Below are positions 51,121 to 60,542 of a DNA stretch of 64,000 bases, one piece after another. Every line of letters starts with the position of its first letter. Within the stretch, counting starts at the first letter, position 1. The position numbers and the translations under genes are program-made. A model generated the notes under the pieces. It worked only from the letters and a program-made list of their open reading frames with translations. It had not been told where the DNA came from and did not search any database. Origin of the DNA: Bacillus sp. CH30_1T (lineage in GTDB: Bacteria > Bacillota > Bacilli > Bacillales > Bacillaceae_B); assembly GCF_008364765.1 (NCBI RefSeq), contig NZ_VTUY01000001.1, positions 311,526 to 375,525 of the forward strand, written 5' to 3'.

Positions 51121-52242
51121 TTACACTCCCGGGAACCAGCCAGGCGTATTCACGATCGCATTCCATAACGGATCGGGAACCACCAACTCTTCCTGTTTCC
51201 CTTTATCAATCTCAGTTACGATATTATCTTCTCTTCCTTCTTTAATCTTCTTCACCCAATCAGGGTCGATGATCAATTCGCGGCCGAGAGCCAATAGCGG
51301 AACGCCGGACCCGAATGCTTTATGAGCATCCTTCGCAGAATAGATCGCGCCTACTCCAATTAGTGGTGTGCGGTCACCGATTGTTTCTAATAGATAGTCT
51401 ATTCTGGTTTTCTCTAAGTTCTCTACACCTCTTCTTGGTTTAGAGAAGAAATCGAACAGGGATACATGGAGATAATCAAGTTCTTTATCTGCCAATGCAT
51501 CCACAAGGGTAAGGGTATCACCCATCGTGAATCCATTATCTTCAGGCTCTTCAGGTGAAAAACGGTATCCCACTAGGAATGATGGATCTGCATGCTCAGC
51601 AACCACACTCTTCACCTTATCCACGATGGCAAGCGGGAACGTCATACGTTTTTCCAGGTTGCCGCCATAACGGTCTTCACGACGATTTGTCATCGGGGAA
51701 AAGAATTGATGGATCAGATAACCATTCGCTCCGTGAATCTCTACGCCATCATAGCCCGCTTCAATCGCGCGGCGGGTCGTCTCACCAAAAGCATCAATGA
51801 TATTCTCAATCTCTGCTTCTGATAATGCTCTCGCTTTCTTCTCTCCGTTCTCACCCGTTACGTCACTGGCGCACACAACATCCCCGTCAGGAACCAGATC
51901 AGGCGGGCATTGTACACCTCCGTGGAAAATCTGAAGGACGGCTTTAGCGCCCTGATCCTTTATTCCTTTTGCCAATCGTTCAAGGCTCGGGATCATTTCA
52001 TCGGAGTCCCCGCCGAACTCACCAGGGAACCCTTTTCCATCAGGCGTAACATATGTGCAGGCAGTAATCACCATGCTGACATCTTTTGAACGTCTTGCAT
52101 AGTAGTTGACCTCAGCATCCGTTACGTTACCCTGCTCATCCGATGAGAAGTTCGTCATCGGTGCCATGATGATGCGGTTCTTTAATTCGACTCCGTTTTT
52201 GAATGTATAGGGGGATAATAACTCTTTATATTTGTTGTTCAT
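51121..52242 (-). CDS. NADH-dependent flavin oxidoreductase, old yellow enzyme family (YqiG-like)
   Basis: Protein of 373 residues from ATG 52242, behind AAGGAGG. The TIM-barrel motifs are LKNRIIMAPMTNFSSDEQGN, IFHGGVQCPPD, YDGVEIHGANGYLIHQFFSP followed by TNRREDRYGG, and GVGAIYSAKDA near the end, the FMN-binding part. It should reduce activated alkenes or nitro compounds. The length matches B. subtilis YqiG (about 372). Confidence 0.88.
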   Translation of the reverse strand: MNNKYKELLSPYTFKNGVELKNRIIMAPMTNFSSDEQGNVTDAEVNYYARRSKDVSMVITACTYVTPDGKGFPGEFGGDSDEMIPSLERLAKGIKDQGAKAVLQIFHGGVQCPPDLVPDGDVVCASDVTGENGEKKARALSEAEIENIIDAFGETTRRAIEAGYDGVEIHGANGYLIHQFFSPMTNRREDRYGGNLEKRMTFPLAIVDKVKSVVAEHADPSFLVGYRFSPEEPEDNGFTMGDTLTLVDALADKELDYLHVSLFDFFSKPRRGVENLEKTRIDYLLETIGDRTPLIGVGAIYSAKDAHKAFGSGVPLLALGRELIIDPDWVKKIKEGREDNIVTEIDKGKQEELVVPDPLWNAIVNTPGWFPGV

Positions 52243-52343
52243 GACTTTGCCTCCTTGTGGTTGTTCAAGGGACATCTTAATAGATGTATAGGTTTTTGAC
52301 CAGACTTCTGCTCGAAGGATGTGCCGGTATTATGAAAAATGGG

Positions 52344-52373
52344 CATCCCTCAACGACTGAGGAATGCCCTATT
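52344..52373 (-). terminator. Intrinsic terminator
   Basis: GGGCATTCCTCA-gtcg-TTGAGGGATGCCC then ATTTTT on the minus strand, directly after the 98-residue unknown gene. Confidence 0.8.
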
Positions 52374-52665
52374 ACTTGCTTTGTAGTGTGGTTTGAATCA
52401 AATACTCAAAAAATTTCTTTACGGCTTCATGGGAGAAATCGATGTCACCTGCATTATCTATATCAACAATAATAGGAGTAAAGTCATCGCCATCACGAAC
52501 AATGCAGTACCCATCTCTTTCTTCGAAGATTCTCTCAATCCCATAGCCGAATTCAATATCTGTGATCACAAAACCATCATTTAATCTACGTCCAATTGTA
52601 TCTGAGTAGTAGTGTCTATCATGAATATCATCATACCTTAGATACCTTACCTTCACCTTTCCCAC
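52372..52665 (-). CDS. Hypothetical protein
   Basis: Protein of 97 residues if it starts at the GTG at 52665 (GAAAGGAAG upstream); a longer frame to 52701 exists. It has no signal peptide or membrane segment. It is rich in aspartate and tyrosine (RYLRYDDIHDRHYYSDTIG), and DGYCIVRDGDDFTPIIVDID suggests a small beta-sheet domain. I do not recognise it. It lies between the oxidoreductase and rlmD and ends in a strong terminator. Confidence 0.6.
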   Translation of the reverse strand: MGKVKVRYLRYDDIHDRHYYSDTIGRRLNDGFVITDIEFGYGIERIFEERDGYCIVRDGDDFTPIIVDIDNAGDIDFSHEAVKKFFEYLIQTTLQSK

Positions 52666-52722
52666 TAAACTCTTCCTTTCTCCTAAAATTGTCTCTGTCA
52701 AGAAAGAGGATTCCTACAATTT

Positions 52723-54117
52723 TTATTTGAGAACCAGCTTCGCCACAACCTCCACATGCGCGGTCTGCGGGAACATATCCACCGGCTGCAAGTATTCCAC
52801 ACGGTACTGTTTCTTCAAATAATCGATATCCTTCGCCAGAGTCGATGGGTTGCAGGAGACATACACGAATGTCTTCGGTTTTACTTCTTTTAACGTATCA
52901 AGAAGCTTATTGTCGCAACCGGTTCTTGGCGGATCGACCACGACGACATCAGGACGCCAGCCTTCGTTCTTCCACTTAGGCATGAGCGTTTCGGCACCTC
53001 CGACGAAGTATTCAGCGTGATCGACTCCGAATTTCTTTGCATTCTTCTTCGCGTCATCGATTCCTTCCTTGATGACATCCATTCCGCGGATTTCTTTGGC
53101 TCCGTCAGCAAGCCATAATCCGATGGTTCCGACGCCACAGTAGGCATCGACGACTTTTTCCTCACCTGTAAGAGCGGCTGCTTTTTTCGCTTCGTTGTAG
53201 AGCTTGCTCGTCTGGATCGGGTTGAGCTGGAAGAACGCGCGGGCCGATAGTTCGTAGGTGAACTCTTCCAGGCGTTCTTCGATGCTTTCCTTCCCAGAAA
53301 GATGGATCGTTTCATCCCCAAATACGAGTGCCGTTTTTTTCGGATTGATGTTTTGGGCGATGGAGACGACTTCCGGAAGTCGTTTCTGGATCTCGTTGAT
53401 CAGCAATTCCTTGCGGGGGATTTTTTTCTCCGACGTCACGAGTACGACCTGAACTTCCCCTGTTTCAAACCCGACACGTGTGACGATCGTTTTCAGGATA
53501 GGCTTTTTCTTTTTATCATCAAAGACAGGGATGTTGAAATTATTAATGATGCGTTTGATTTCCGTTGTTACTTTATTCGTAAGCGGGTGCTGAACGATAC
53601 ACTCATCGATGTCGATCAGCTTGTTTGAGTTCATGCTGTATAGGCCTGCAATGGCCTTGCCATTTTGGGTCCCCACTTGGAACTGGCTTTTGTTCCGGTA
53701 GTGCCATGGATTGTCCATTCCAATCGTCGGACGGATGTCCAGGTCTTCTAATCTAAGCTTCGTGTGACGCTCGAGGGATTGAAGCAGGATGTCCCCTTTT
53801 GCATCTAGTTGCCCTTCATATGAGAGATGCTGAAGCTGACAGCCTCCGCACTGCTCGTAAACCGGGCAGGGAGCTTTGGTGCGCTGTGGTGACTTCTTCC
53901 GGATCTTTTTTATGCGGGCTTCGGTGAATTTCGGGTGGACCTTGGTTACTTCGACTACCACTTCTTCTCCTGTCAGTGCTCCTGGTACGAAGACGATCTT
54001 TCGTTTAAAGAAGCCGACTCCTTCACCGTTGATGCCGATTTTTTTTATCGTTAGAGGAAACTGTTGTTTCAGCTCGATTTTCACTTCATTGCTGTGTTTT
54101 GCGTATTGCTTCTTCAT
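52723..54117 (-). CDS. rlmD: 23S rRNA (uracil-5-)-methyltransferase, RlmD/YfjO-like
   Basis: Protein of 464 residues. It has an N-terminal TRAM domain ([20 protein letters not shown]), an iron-sulfur cluster motif [14 protein letters not shown] near residue 83, the AdoMet site [14 protein letters not shown], the substrate loop DPPRTGC and the catalytic cysteine in [13 protein letters not shown]. It methylates C5 of a uracil in rRNA (or tRNA). B. subtilis has two such proteins, RlmCD and YfjO; the neighbouring yfjP-like gene favours YfjO. The start lies 15 bases after the yfjP-like stop. Confidence 0.92.
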   Translation of the reverse strand: MKKQYAKHSNEVKIELKQQFPLTIKKIGINGEGVGFFKRKIVFVPGALTGEEVVVEVTKVHPKFTEARIKKIRKKSPQRTKAPCPVYEQCGGCQLQHLSYEGQLDAKGDILLQSLERHTKLRLEDLDIRPTIGMDNPWHYRNKSQFQVGTQNGKAIAGLYSMNSNKLIDIDECIVQHPLTNKVTTEIKRIINNFNIPVFDDKKKKPILKTIVTRVGFETGEVQVVLVTSEKKIPRKELLINEIQKRLPEVVSIAQNINPKKTALVFGDETIHLSGKESIEERLEEFTYELSARAFFQLNPIQTSKLYNEAKKAAALTGEEKVVDAYCGVGTIGLWLADGAKEIRGMDVIKEGIDDAKKNAKKFGVDHAEYFVGGAETLMPKWKNEGWRPDVVVVDPPRTGCDNKLLDTLKEVKPKTFVYVSCNPSTLAKDIDYLKKQYRVEYLQPVDMFPQTAHVEVVAKLVLK

Positions 54118-54132
54118 TGGTTCACGTCCGTT

Positions 54133-55002
54133 CTATTCGATACTTCTCCATAAATACAAGGATGCATAGCTTAAATAAGGATGCCATGATGCGCTGAATT
54201 GGTCCAGCTCGTCCATGGTCGGTTTTTGATCCATTTGGAATAATTTCTTGATGGCATTTTGGATGCCGATATCCGCTTTCGGGAAGAGATTCGGCCGACC
54301 CAATCCGAATAACAGGAAGCTTTGGGCTGTCCATGGGCCGATGCCGCGGATTTTGGTAAGTTCCTTGATGACTTCTTCGTCCGGCTGCTCGGCTAGTTTG
54401 TCCAGGTCCAGTTCTCCGCTTGCTACCTTCTGTCCGATGCCAATTGCATATTCCGCTTTCCGCTGGCTGAATTGCAGCTCCCGCAGTTCTTCCACGGTGA
54501 GACAGGCGACTTTTTCCGGTGATGGATAGAACCAGACTCCGTCCTTTTGGCAGCCGTATTTCGTGACGAAACGATGGGTCAGGGTGAAGGCAAATTTCAG
54601 GTTCAGCTGCTGGTGAATGATGCTTTTGATAATCGTCGCAAACGGGTCGAACTCCAGAATGATGGGCGTGCCGATATGCTCTTCGAAAATCGGCTTTAGA
54701 TCGGTTTGCAGGAAGTGCTCGTGCATGTCCCGTAGACCGGTGTGCCACTGGAAAATGTTCGAGATACGGTTCTGCTTCTCTTCAAGGTTCTCTTCATTTT
54801 CAAAGGTGATACTGAACTCAGGCTCTTCTGTTGTGCCTGTTGCCTGAACCTTGATGACCTCGCCTTTCCCCTCAGGGAGATAGTATGGAACCTTCACACT
54901 TCGGTCTATCTGATCCACTGCATTCAACGGATCCAGCGCCAGCCTCTCCAGTACCCGGTCAAAATCATACGGACCTTCAACCTTAACATTCCTTTTTACC
55001 AT
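54133..55002 (-). CDS. yfjP: DNA-3-methyladenine glycosylase, AlkA/YfjP-like
   Basis: Protein of 289 residues from ATG 55002 (GGAAGGA upstream). The AlkA N-terminal domain is followed by the HhH-GPD fold: FDPFATIIKSIIHQQLNLKF, the helix-hairpin-helix LTKIRGIGPWTAQSFLLFGL, and the catalytic aspartate in PKADIGIQNAIK. It removes alkylated bases from DNA. It forms an operon with the downstream rlmD-like gene, as in B. subtilis yfjP-yfjO. Confidence 0.9.
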   Translation of the reverse strand: MVKRNVKVEGPYDFDRVLERLALDPLNAVDQIDRSVKVPYYLPEGKGEVIKVQATGTTEEPEFSITFENEENLEEKQNRISNIFQWHTGLRDMHEHFLQTDLKPIFEEHIGTPIILEFDPFATIIKSIIHQQLNLKFAFTLTHRFVTKYGCQKDGVWFYPSPEKVACLTVEELRELQFSQRKAEYAIGIGQKVASGELDLDKLAEQPDEEVIKELTKIRGIGPWTAQSFLLFGLGRPNLFPKADIGIQNAIKKLFQMDQKPTMDELDQFSASWHPYLSYASLYLWRSIE

Positions 55003-55095
55003 CGTCCTCATCCTTCCGCACAAAACTTGTATGTGTATTATAGCATACCGTGGGTGTAACACTTCAACGTTGTCGTTCGTCTAATGCAGTAGCTA

Positions 55096-55144
55096 AGGGA
55101 CGGACCTCTAAAAGTATTGGAGCTAAAGTTCAGGGACGGACCTC
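55096..55144. repeat. Two direct copies of AGGGACGGACCTC
   Basis: Copies at 55096-55108 and 55132-55144, 36 bases apart, in the gap before the DUF4362 lipoprotein gene. Members of the dispersed family. Confidence 0.7.
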
Positions 55145-55171
55145 AAAGGAATTTCTAAAAGGGATGATTTG

Positions 55172-55618
55172 GTGAGGAAATCGATAATGGCTGGTTTGTT
55201 CCTTTTATTCTTTGTTGGTAGCTGTGAAGAGCCTGAGGATCAGATGGAGACTGAAGTGGGAAAACAGGTGGGAGCTTATGAGCATGTAGAAACAGATGTA
55301 GTGAATATTCATGGGAATATAGAGAATATGGAGCGGTTTGAAGAGTTTTATAAGAATGTTGGGGATGATGGGGAGGATCGCATTCGGATTGTTAATTATA
55401 CAGAAGAAGGTGATCCTATCTTACATGACCTCGAGTATGACGGGAATGTACTTCATTCCGTTCGGGACTCGCGTCGGGATACGTTTGGTAGGGGTGAGAT
55501 TGTAGAGATGTCCTGCGAGAATATAAAGTATATACAAAATGGGAAAATAGCGGACAATATATACAAGTTGGCCGATTGTGACCGGAAGGATGCAGATGAG
55601 AGTGTGCTTTGGTACTAA
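55172..55618 (+). CDS. DUF4362 lipoprotein
   Basis: Protein of 148 residues from GTG 55172 (AAAGGGA upstream; TTG 55169 is possible). The signal peptide ends in VGSC. The DUF4362 pattern is clear: DVVNIHGNIENMERFEEFYK, RIRIVNYTEEGDPILHDLEY, and CENIKYIQNGKIADNIYKL with a final cysteine. The function is unknown. It is flanked on both sides by copies of the GGGACGGACC motif. Confidence 0.85.
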   Translation: MRKSIMAGLFLLFFVGSCEEPEDQMETEVGKQVGAYEHVETDVVNIHGNIENMERFEEFYKNVGDDGEDRIRIVNYTEEGDPILHDLEYDGNVLHSVRDSRRDTFGRGEIVEMSCENIKYIQNGKIADNIYKLADCDRKDADESVLWY

Positions 55619-55625
55619 AGAGTTC

Positions 55626-55678
55626 AGGGACGGACCTCATTTCCTAGGACCAGGTCCTAGGAATGATGGTCCGTCCCT
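55626..55678. repeat. 53-base palindromic element with terminal GGGACGGACC motifs
   Basis: The arm 55626-55651 starts with AGGGACGGACC and contains TTCCTAGGACC. The arm 55653-55678 is its near-exact reverse complement, with one central base. It fills the whole gap between the DUF4362 stop and the pdaA stop (55679) and probably acts as a bidirectional terminator. It looks like a full unit of the dispersed motif family, comparable to REP-type palindromes. Confidence 0.85.
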
Positions 55679-56455
55679 CTATTTTTTCATCATTGGATGT
55701 TCATCCAGACTTTTGAAGGTGTAGCCTCTTTTCTTGAGGTCTTTGATGGCTTTTTCCATGGCGTCTGCGTTGTCTTTGGAGACGGAGTGCAGAAGGATGA
55801 TCGCGCCTGGATGGGCTTGGGCCATGATATTGTCGTACGAGTATTGCCAGCCTCTTTGCTGATCGGTTTTCCAATCGATGAAGGCGACTGACCAAAAGAC
55901 GTGGGTGTAACCTTCTTCTTTCGCGATTTGAAGCGTACGCTCTGAGAATACACCTCTTGGTGGTCGCAAGTAGTTCATTTCTTTCTGACCTGTCAATTCC
56001 TTCGTTTTCACTTTTACTTTTTCCAGCTCTTCCCGGATTTTCTGATCGGAGCTAGCCGTGAAGTCCGGGTGATGCCAGGAATGGTTCCCGACGATATGCC
56101 CTTCCTTCACCATTCGCTTGACCAGGTCTTCAGCGCTTAGTAGGTAGTGACCGGTCACAAAGAAGGTGGCGGGTACTTTCTCCTGTTTCAATACATCAAG
56201 GATCTGTCCCGTGTAGCCATTTTCATATCCATTATCAAAGGTCAGATACAGGACTTTTTTATCCGGTGAACCCTTGTAAAAAGCATCATATTTATCAAGC
56301 AGCTGATCATGCTGCGCCCCTGCTTCTGATGGAACTTCATTCTGACTCTTCTTAAATCCCCAGCCTATCGGGTTATTCGAGACTGCATAGGCTTGGGCGG
56401 GAATTGCCAATACTAAGATTGACGCTATGATGAACACTTTTAGTGAATTCCGCAA
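55679..56455 (-). CDS. pdaA: Spore-cortex N-acetylmuramic acid deacetylase PdaA
   Basis: Protein of 258 residues. It has a signal peptide (VFIIASILVLAIPAQAYA) and a NodB-type polysaccharide deacetylase domain. The active-site motifs are TFDNGYENGYTG near residue 72 (with N where many have D), HSWHHPDF for metal binding, RPPRGVFSE, and ILLHSVSKDNADAM. PdaA makes muramic delta-lactam in the spore cortex, needed for germination; this shows the host forms spores. The stop codon abuts the palindromic element. Confidence 0.93.
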   Translation of the reverse strand: MRNSLKVFIIASILVLAIPAQAYAVSNNPIGWGFKKSQNEVPSEAGAQHDQLLDKYDAFYKGSPDKKVLYLTFDNGYENGYTGQILDVLKQEKVPATFFVTGHYLLSAEDLVKRMVKEGHIVGNHSWHHPDFTASSDQKIREELEKVKVKTKELTGQKEMNYLRPPRGVFSERTLQIAKEEGYTHVFWSVAFIDWKTDQQRGWQYSYDNIMAQAHPGAIILLHSVSKDNADAMEKAIKDLKKRGYTFKSLDEHPMMKK

Positions 56456-56562
56456 AATTGAACCCTTCTTTCACATTCCGTTTCCCTTAGTTTTTGAGAA
56501 CGTGAAGGATTCATGTGTACTAAAAGTATCCAATAGTTAGAGCGGTTATCATACCCCAACCT

Positions 56563-57351
56563 TTATTTCTTTTGCATACTCGCTTCAAATAGATCGATGA
56601 TTTCCAGGAATCGTTCTGCTTCTCTAAATGTGTGATCAGCCAAAAGTGGATGGATATTACTTTTGATCCTGCATTTTTCAATTAATTCTCTTGCGGTTTT
56701 CTTGAAATCACGTAATGACTTAACTGAAACCTTATTTTGATTCAGAAATTGATTCAACATCGGCTTTGATTCTGATTGTGGACGCATGGAGTCTAAATCA
56801 ATAGCTTGAAAAACCAGTTGATCGAAATCCTGGCTGAATTCTCTCGCCTGCTCCACTAATTTCCGTTCGGAAGGATCCAATAGATGTCCGATAAACTACG
56901 CGTGATCGGCCATGATTTTCAGAAAGAATACATTTTCCTGGATTATGGTATCCTGTTCTGGTACAAGTTTCCCCTCATTCAATTCCTGCAGACGTTTGGC
57001 AAAGAATGCAGCCTCCCTGCTAATATGATCCACTAACAATGGATAATTATTAGAACGGATTTCACATCGCAATGTCAAACCTAATATTTTCCGCTTATAG
57101 TTCCAAATCGCAGCTGCCGCTTGATAAACTTCGCTGTTAAATGCCTGAATTTGCCGCACATCCGTGTTGATAGAGTATTTATTCAGCTTCTCCTCGATTC
57201 TTTCGAAAACTGCAATGAACTGTTGTGCTTCTTCAATTAATTGCTTCTGATCATACGTGAATCCCAAGCTCAGAAACAACGCATGCTCCTTCATAATTCT
57301 CGACCAGAATTGAATCTCATCTAAAGATCGAGCCACGATCGGATTTGTCAT
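56563..57351 (-). pseudogene. DUF2935 protein gene with one in-frame TAG
   Basis: A frame of 263 codons from ATG 57351 to 56563 is broken only at 56896-56898 (TAG). The first half has EIQFWSRIMKEHALFLSLGF, typical of DUF2935, and ends in FFLKIMADHA. Directly after the stop come FIGHLLDPSERKLVEQAREF and a second repeat of the domain with HPLLADHTFREAERFL. An intact DUF2935 protein has both halves and about this length. One substitution (for example AAG to TAG) explains the break. Confidence 0.8.
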
Positions 57352-57618
57352 ATGTTCTTCCCCCTCATACTTATGTAGATGTATTTAAGATAATACTTTA
57401 AATAAGTTGAATTCACGTAGTTCATAAGGAAAAAGATTCCCTCTATTGGTACAAAAGGAATCTTCGAGAGGGACTGACAGTAGAATGAAGTTTAGATGAT
57501 TATATAACTCGCATGCATTACGATAAAGATTCTACAAAAGATCGGGATTGTATCAAGGCATATGTCTCAGGTCACCCTGATATTTCATCTTCCGTCGAAG
57601 AGAGACACGTTTAGAGAT
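57352..57618. other. Intergenic stretch with a possible small relic
   Basis: An AAGATTCC/GGAATCTT hairpin lies near 57438-57464. Downstream, a plus-strand frame 57505-57613 reads partly coding-like (HYDKDSTKDRDCIKAYVSGH) but has no start with a binding site. Probably a relic; function not seen. Confidence 0.3.
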
Positions 57619-57632
57619 AAGGTCCGTCCCTC
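57619..57632. repeat. Dispersed AAGGTCCGTCCCTC motif
   Basis: One copy of the family; it overlaps the stop codon of the DUF4825 gene. Confidence 0.7.
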
Positions 57633-58197
57633 ACTCAAAAAACGTCTGATACTTCGTTGCCATTTCTGTTAGTTTTCCGTTATGTTCATCGATGAATTCA
57701 GATACATTCTTTTTGTCCCAGATGGCTTGGCCGGTTGGGAACTCTTCAAATTCATCTTGGAGGTTCTTGACCATTTTGTCCCTCGAAACGGATACCATGG
57801 ATTCGTCTACCTGGAAATGATATTCCTGGGCATTCGGAACGAGTAGGGTCAGGTAGATGGCGTTGTAATAAAAGTTCTTCCGGTCAACATGATTACCATC
57901 AAACCAAAACTCATCCACATCACTTTGAGAAAGTCCCCCTTCTTTATTGCCGTAGGTCACCTTCACCATTTCCCCTGAAAGGTCGATTTCTTGAATGGTT
58001 TCTCCACCAGGCAATTCCTGAAGGATAGCACTGACCTTGGAGTTATCCCCCACATAGGTTCCGCTGTTTTCTTTTAACGTATCAACGTTCACATCTTCAA
58101 TTGAAGTGATGTTCGACTTTTCACTATTACTTGCACACCCTGTTAAAAACACCATTAAGGAAAGAAACAATATGCTCACTAATTTATTGAAAATCAT
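57631..58197 (-). CDS. DUF4825 lipoprotein
   Basis: Protein of 188 residues from ATG 58197 (CTGGAGGG upstream). Lipobox LTGC lies near residue 20. NSGTYVGDNSKVSAILQELP, then MVKVTYGN, and YYNAIYLTLLVPNAQEYHF fit DUF4825. A C-terminal helical part ends in ATKYQTFFE. The function is unknown. The stop codon lies inside a copy of the dispersed motif. Confidence 0.78.
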   Translation of the reverse strand: MIFNKLVSILFLSLMVFLTGCASNSEKSNITSIEDVNVDTLKENSGTYVGDNSKVSAILQELPGGETIQEIDLSGEMVKVTYGNKEGGLSQSDVDEFWFDGNHVDRKNFYYNAIYLTLLVPNAQEYHFQVDESMVSVSRDKMVKNLQDEFEEFPTGQAIWDKKNVSEFIDEHNGKLTEMATKYQTFFE

Positions 58198-58275
58198 CGT
58201 AGCCCTCCAGATCCTGTTTGTATGTAATACGAAAAACATGTCTTTATGGTTTCATATTTTAACATAAATACCCAA

Positions 58276-58312
58276 TAGAAAAACCACCCCGCATCTTTAA
58301 CGAGGTGGTTCC
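58276..58312 (-). terminator. Intrinsic terminator of the fumarase gene
   Basis: AACCACCTCG...GGGGTGGTT followed by TTTTC on the minus strand, soon after the fumarase stop. Confidence 0.75.
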
Positions 58313-58318
58313 TTTTCC

Positions 58319-59875
58319 TTATTTAAAAACAGGCTCTTTAAACTGAGCTAATTTTTCCAATGACGATTTATCCACTTCTTCATGCAGGCTGTTTCCATGG
58401 GAATCCATCGTTACAACCGCTGTGAAGCCTTCAACATTCAGGTGCCACATCGCTTCAGGAATGCCAAACTGCATCAGATCCACTCCATCTACGCCTTGGA
58501 TGCAATCTGCATAGTACTGAGCCGCTCCACCGATGGCATTCAGGTACACTCCGCCATGATCCTTCAAGGCAGCCAGTGTTTTCGGACCCATTCCGCCTTT
58601 CCCGATGACCGCACGAATTCCAAAACGCTTCATGATGTCCCCTTGATAAGGCTCTTCACGAATCGATGTTGTTGGGCCAGCCGCTTTCACGTGCCAGTTG
58701 CCCTCATCATCCTTCAGCATAACCGGACCACAGTGATAGATGATTTGGCCATCAAGATCCACCGGTGTATCATTCTCACTCAAATGCTTGTGAATCGCGT
58801 CACGTCCAGTGTACATACGGCCGTTGATTTGAACCACATCTCCCACTTTCAACTCACGGATTTTTTCTTCCGTGATCGGAGCTTGGAGTACCACAACGTT
58901 TGGTTGTTCCCCGGATGAAGCCGCTGCCGTTTCAAGCTCAGCCTCTGATTTTTGAGTTAGATCGATCTTCTCACCTTCCTGATAGAACCATTCGTCGATA
59001 CCGCCTGATTCTACATCAAGCTTCACCCCTAAACGACGGAACGCCCAGCAGTTATAGGCAACTGATACGAAGAAGCTTGCAGGGATACGATTCATCACGC
59101 CGACTTTACAACCAAGTAGAGTTGTTTCACCGCCGAATCCCATCGTGCCGATTCCAAGCTCATTCGCATTTTCCATCACATACTCCTCTAACTTACGGAG
59201 ATCTTCATTCGCATTCACGTCATCAACGGAGCGGAATAATTGTTCTTTGGCCAGATCATAGCCTGAAGAACGGTCTCCCCCGATACCGACGCCGATGAAT
59301 CCGGCACTGCAGCCTTGTCCCTGTGCCTGATAGACCGAATGCATCACGCATTTACGGATGCCATCAAGGTCCCGTCCGGCCCGGCCAAGTCCTTCAAGCT
59401 CACATGGAAGGCTGTACTGGATGTTTTTATTTTCACAACCGCCGCCTTTTAAGATCAGGCGCGCATCGATGTAATCCTTTTCCCACTGCTCGAACTTGAT
59501 GACAGGTGTCCCTAAGCCAAGATTGTCTCCTGAGTTTGCCCCAGTCAATGAATCAACAGAGTTTGGACGAAGCTTCCCGTCCTTCGTCGCCTGTACCATC
59601 GCAGCATAGATCGCTTCTTTGATTTCAAGCTGATTCACGCCGACCGGTGTTTTTATTTTAAAAGTCGGAAGTCCTGTATCCTGACAAATCGGTGATACAT
59701 TGTCATCCGCCATCTTTACGTTATTTGAAATCGTATCCAAGCTCATCGCTGAACGTGTACCGGCGTTCTCACGGGCTTTCGCCGAGCGGATCGCACGCCT
59801 GACATCCTTTGGCAGGTTCGTGGATGTTTCCACAATCAAATCGTACATACTTTGCTGTAATGTCTCTTTATTCAT
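58319..59875 (-). CDS. fumA: Class I (iron-sulfur) fumarate hydratase
   Basis: Protein of 518 residues. Fumerase N-terminal domain: SPICQDTGLPTFKIKTP near residue 63 and GGGCENKNIQYSLP near 145, with cluster cysteines, and QGCSAGFIGVGIGGDRSSG. The C-terminal beta domain has INGRMYTGRDAIHKHL near 365, HCGPVMLKD, AAGPTTSIREEPYQ and IGKGGMG. It interconverts fumarate and malate in the citric acid cycle. B. subtilis relies on class II, so this is a class difference within the Bacillaceae. AGAGGGGGA precedes the ATG. Confidence 0.95.
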   Translation of the reverse strand: MNKETLQQSMYDLIVETSTNLPKDVRRAIRSAKARENAGTRSAMSLDTISNNVKMADDNVSPICQDTGLPTFKIKTPVGVNQLEIKEAIYAAMVQATKDGKLRPNSVDSLTGANSGDNLGLGTPVIKFEQWEKDYIDARLILKGGGCENKNIQYSLPCELEGLGRAGRDLDGIRKCVMHSVYQAQGQGCSAGFIGVGIGGDRSSGYDLAKEQLFRSVDDVNANEDLRKLEEYVMENANELGIGTMGFGGETTLLGCKVGVMNRIPASFFVSVAYNCWAFRRLGVKLDVESGGIDEWFYQEGEKIDLTQKSEAELETAAASSGEQPNVVVLQAPITEEKIRELKVGDVVQINGRMYTGRDAIHKHLSENDTPVDLDGQIIYHCGPVMLKDDEGNWHVKAAGPTTSIREEPYQGDIMKRFGIRAVIGKGGMGPKTLAALKDHGGVYLNAIGGAAQYYADCIQGVDGVDLMQFGIPEAMWHLNVEGFTAVVTMDSHGNSLHEEVDKSSLEKLAQFKEPVFK

Positions 59876-59959
59876 CGTTCTCCCCCTCTAAAGATCTCAA
59901 AAACAGTCTTAATTTTCATACATCATTATACTCCTATAAGAATAAGATTGAAAGGGATT

Positions 59960-60406
59960 TCACAATGGAATTTCCTTCTCGAAATAACATGAAACTTCAT
60001 CTTCTTCCTTATAAATGTATCCGTTGTTTTGGTAAAATCGGATGGCGTCCGCCCAGTGTTTGTTGGTTTCGAGGATGAGATAGCGAGCACCAAGGGAAAG
60101 TGCTTTTTCTTCCAAATACATGAGCATGATGCGGCCGAGACCGCGTTTCCGATATGGAGATAAGACAGGCATTCTCACAATCTGATACGTATCCCGGGTT
60201 TCTTTTCGGATAGCACCGGTGCAAATGATCTCATTGTTTTCTTTTCCTATAAAAAAATGATGCTGAGTACCATCATACTCTCCTTTAATGTCATGAATAT
60301 CGGGATTCAGGGTATGATCAATGAACCCGAATCGTTCGAGGAAACCGGACAGGATCACATTTTTTGCCTTCTCGCACTGGTTTTTTTCTATGGGTGTGAT
60401 GATCAT
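59960..60406 (-). CDS. GNAT family N-acetyltransferase
   Basis: Protein of 148 residues with a complete GNAT fold. HHFFIGKENNEIICTGAIRK is followed by the acetyl-CoA loop SPYRKRGLGRIMLMYLEEKA near residue 84, and ILETNKHWADAIRFYQNNGY is typical of the C-terminal part. The substrate is unknown. AAAGGAGCGATCC lies upstream. Confidence 0.87.
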   Translation of the reverse strand: MIITPIEKNQCEKAKNVILSGFLERFGFIDHTLNPDIHDIKGEYDGTQHHFFIGKENNEIICTGAIRKETRDTYQIVRMPVLSPYRKRGLGRIMLMYLEEKALSLGARYLILETNKHWADAIRFYQNNGYIYKEEDEVSCYFEKEIPL

Positions 60407-60542
60407 GGGGATGGATCGCTCCTTTAATAGATGTTTTTATGTAAGTTTGACGTTTTGGTGGGGAAATCCTGCTTAGTATTCTTGTCTACTATCCTGAATA
60501 GGATGAAGGGGGGGGTTTACCGATAGCTGTCGGCGGGTTTAT

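Noticed and set aside
54122..54748. 208-codon minus-strand open frame overlapping the yfjP-like gene
   Set aside because: It is another frame of the AlkA-like gene, rich in Arg/His/Ser, with no motif and no binding site.
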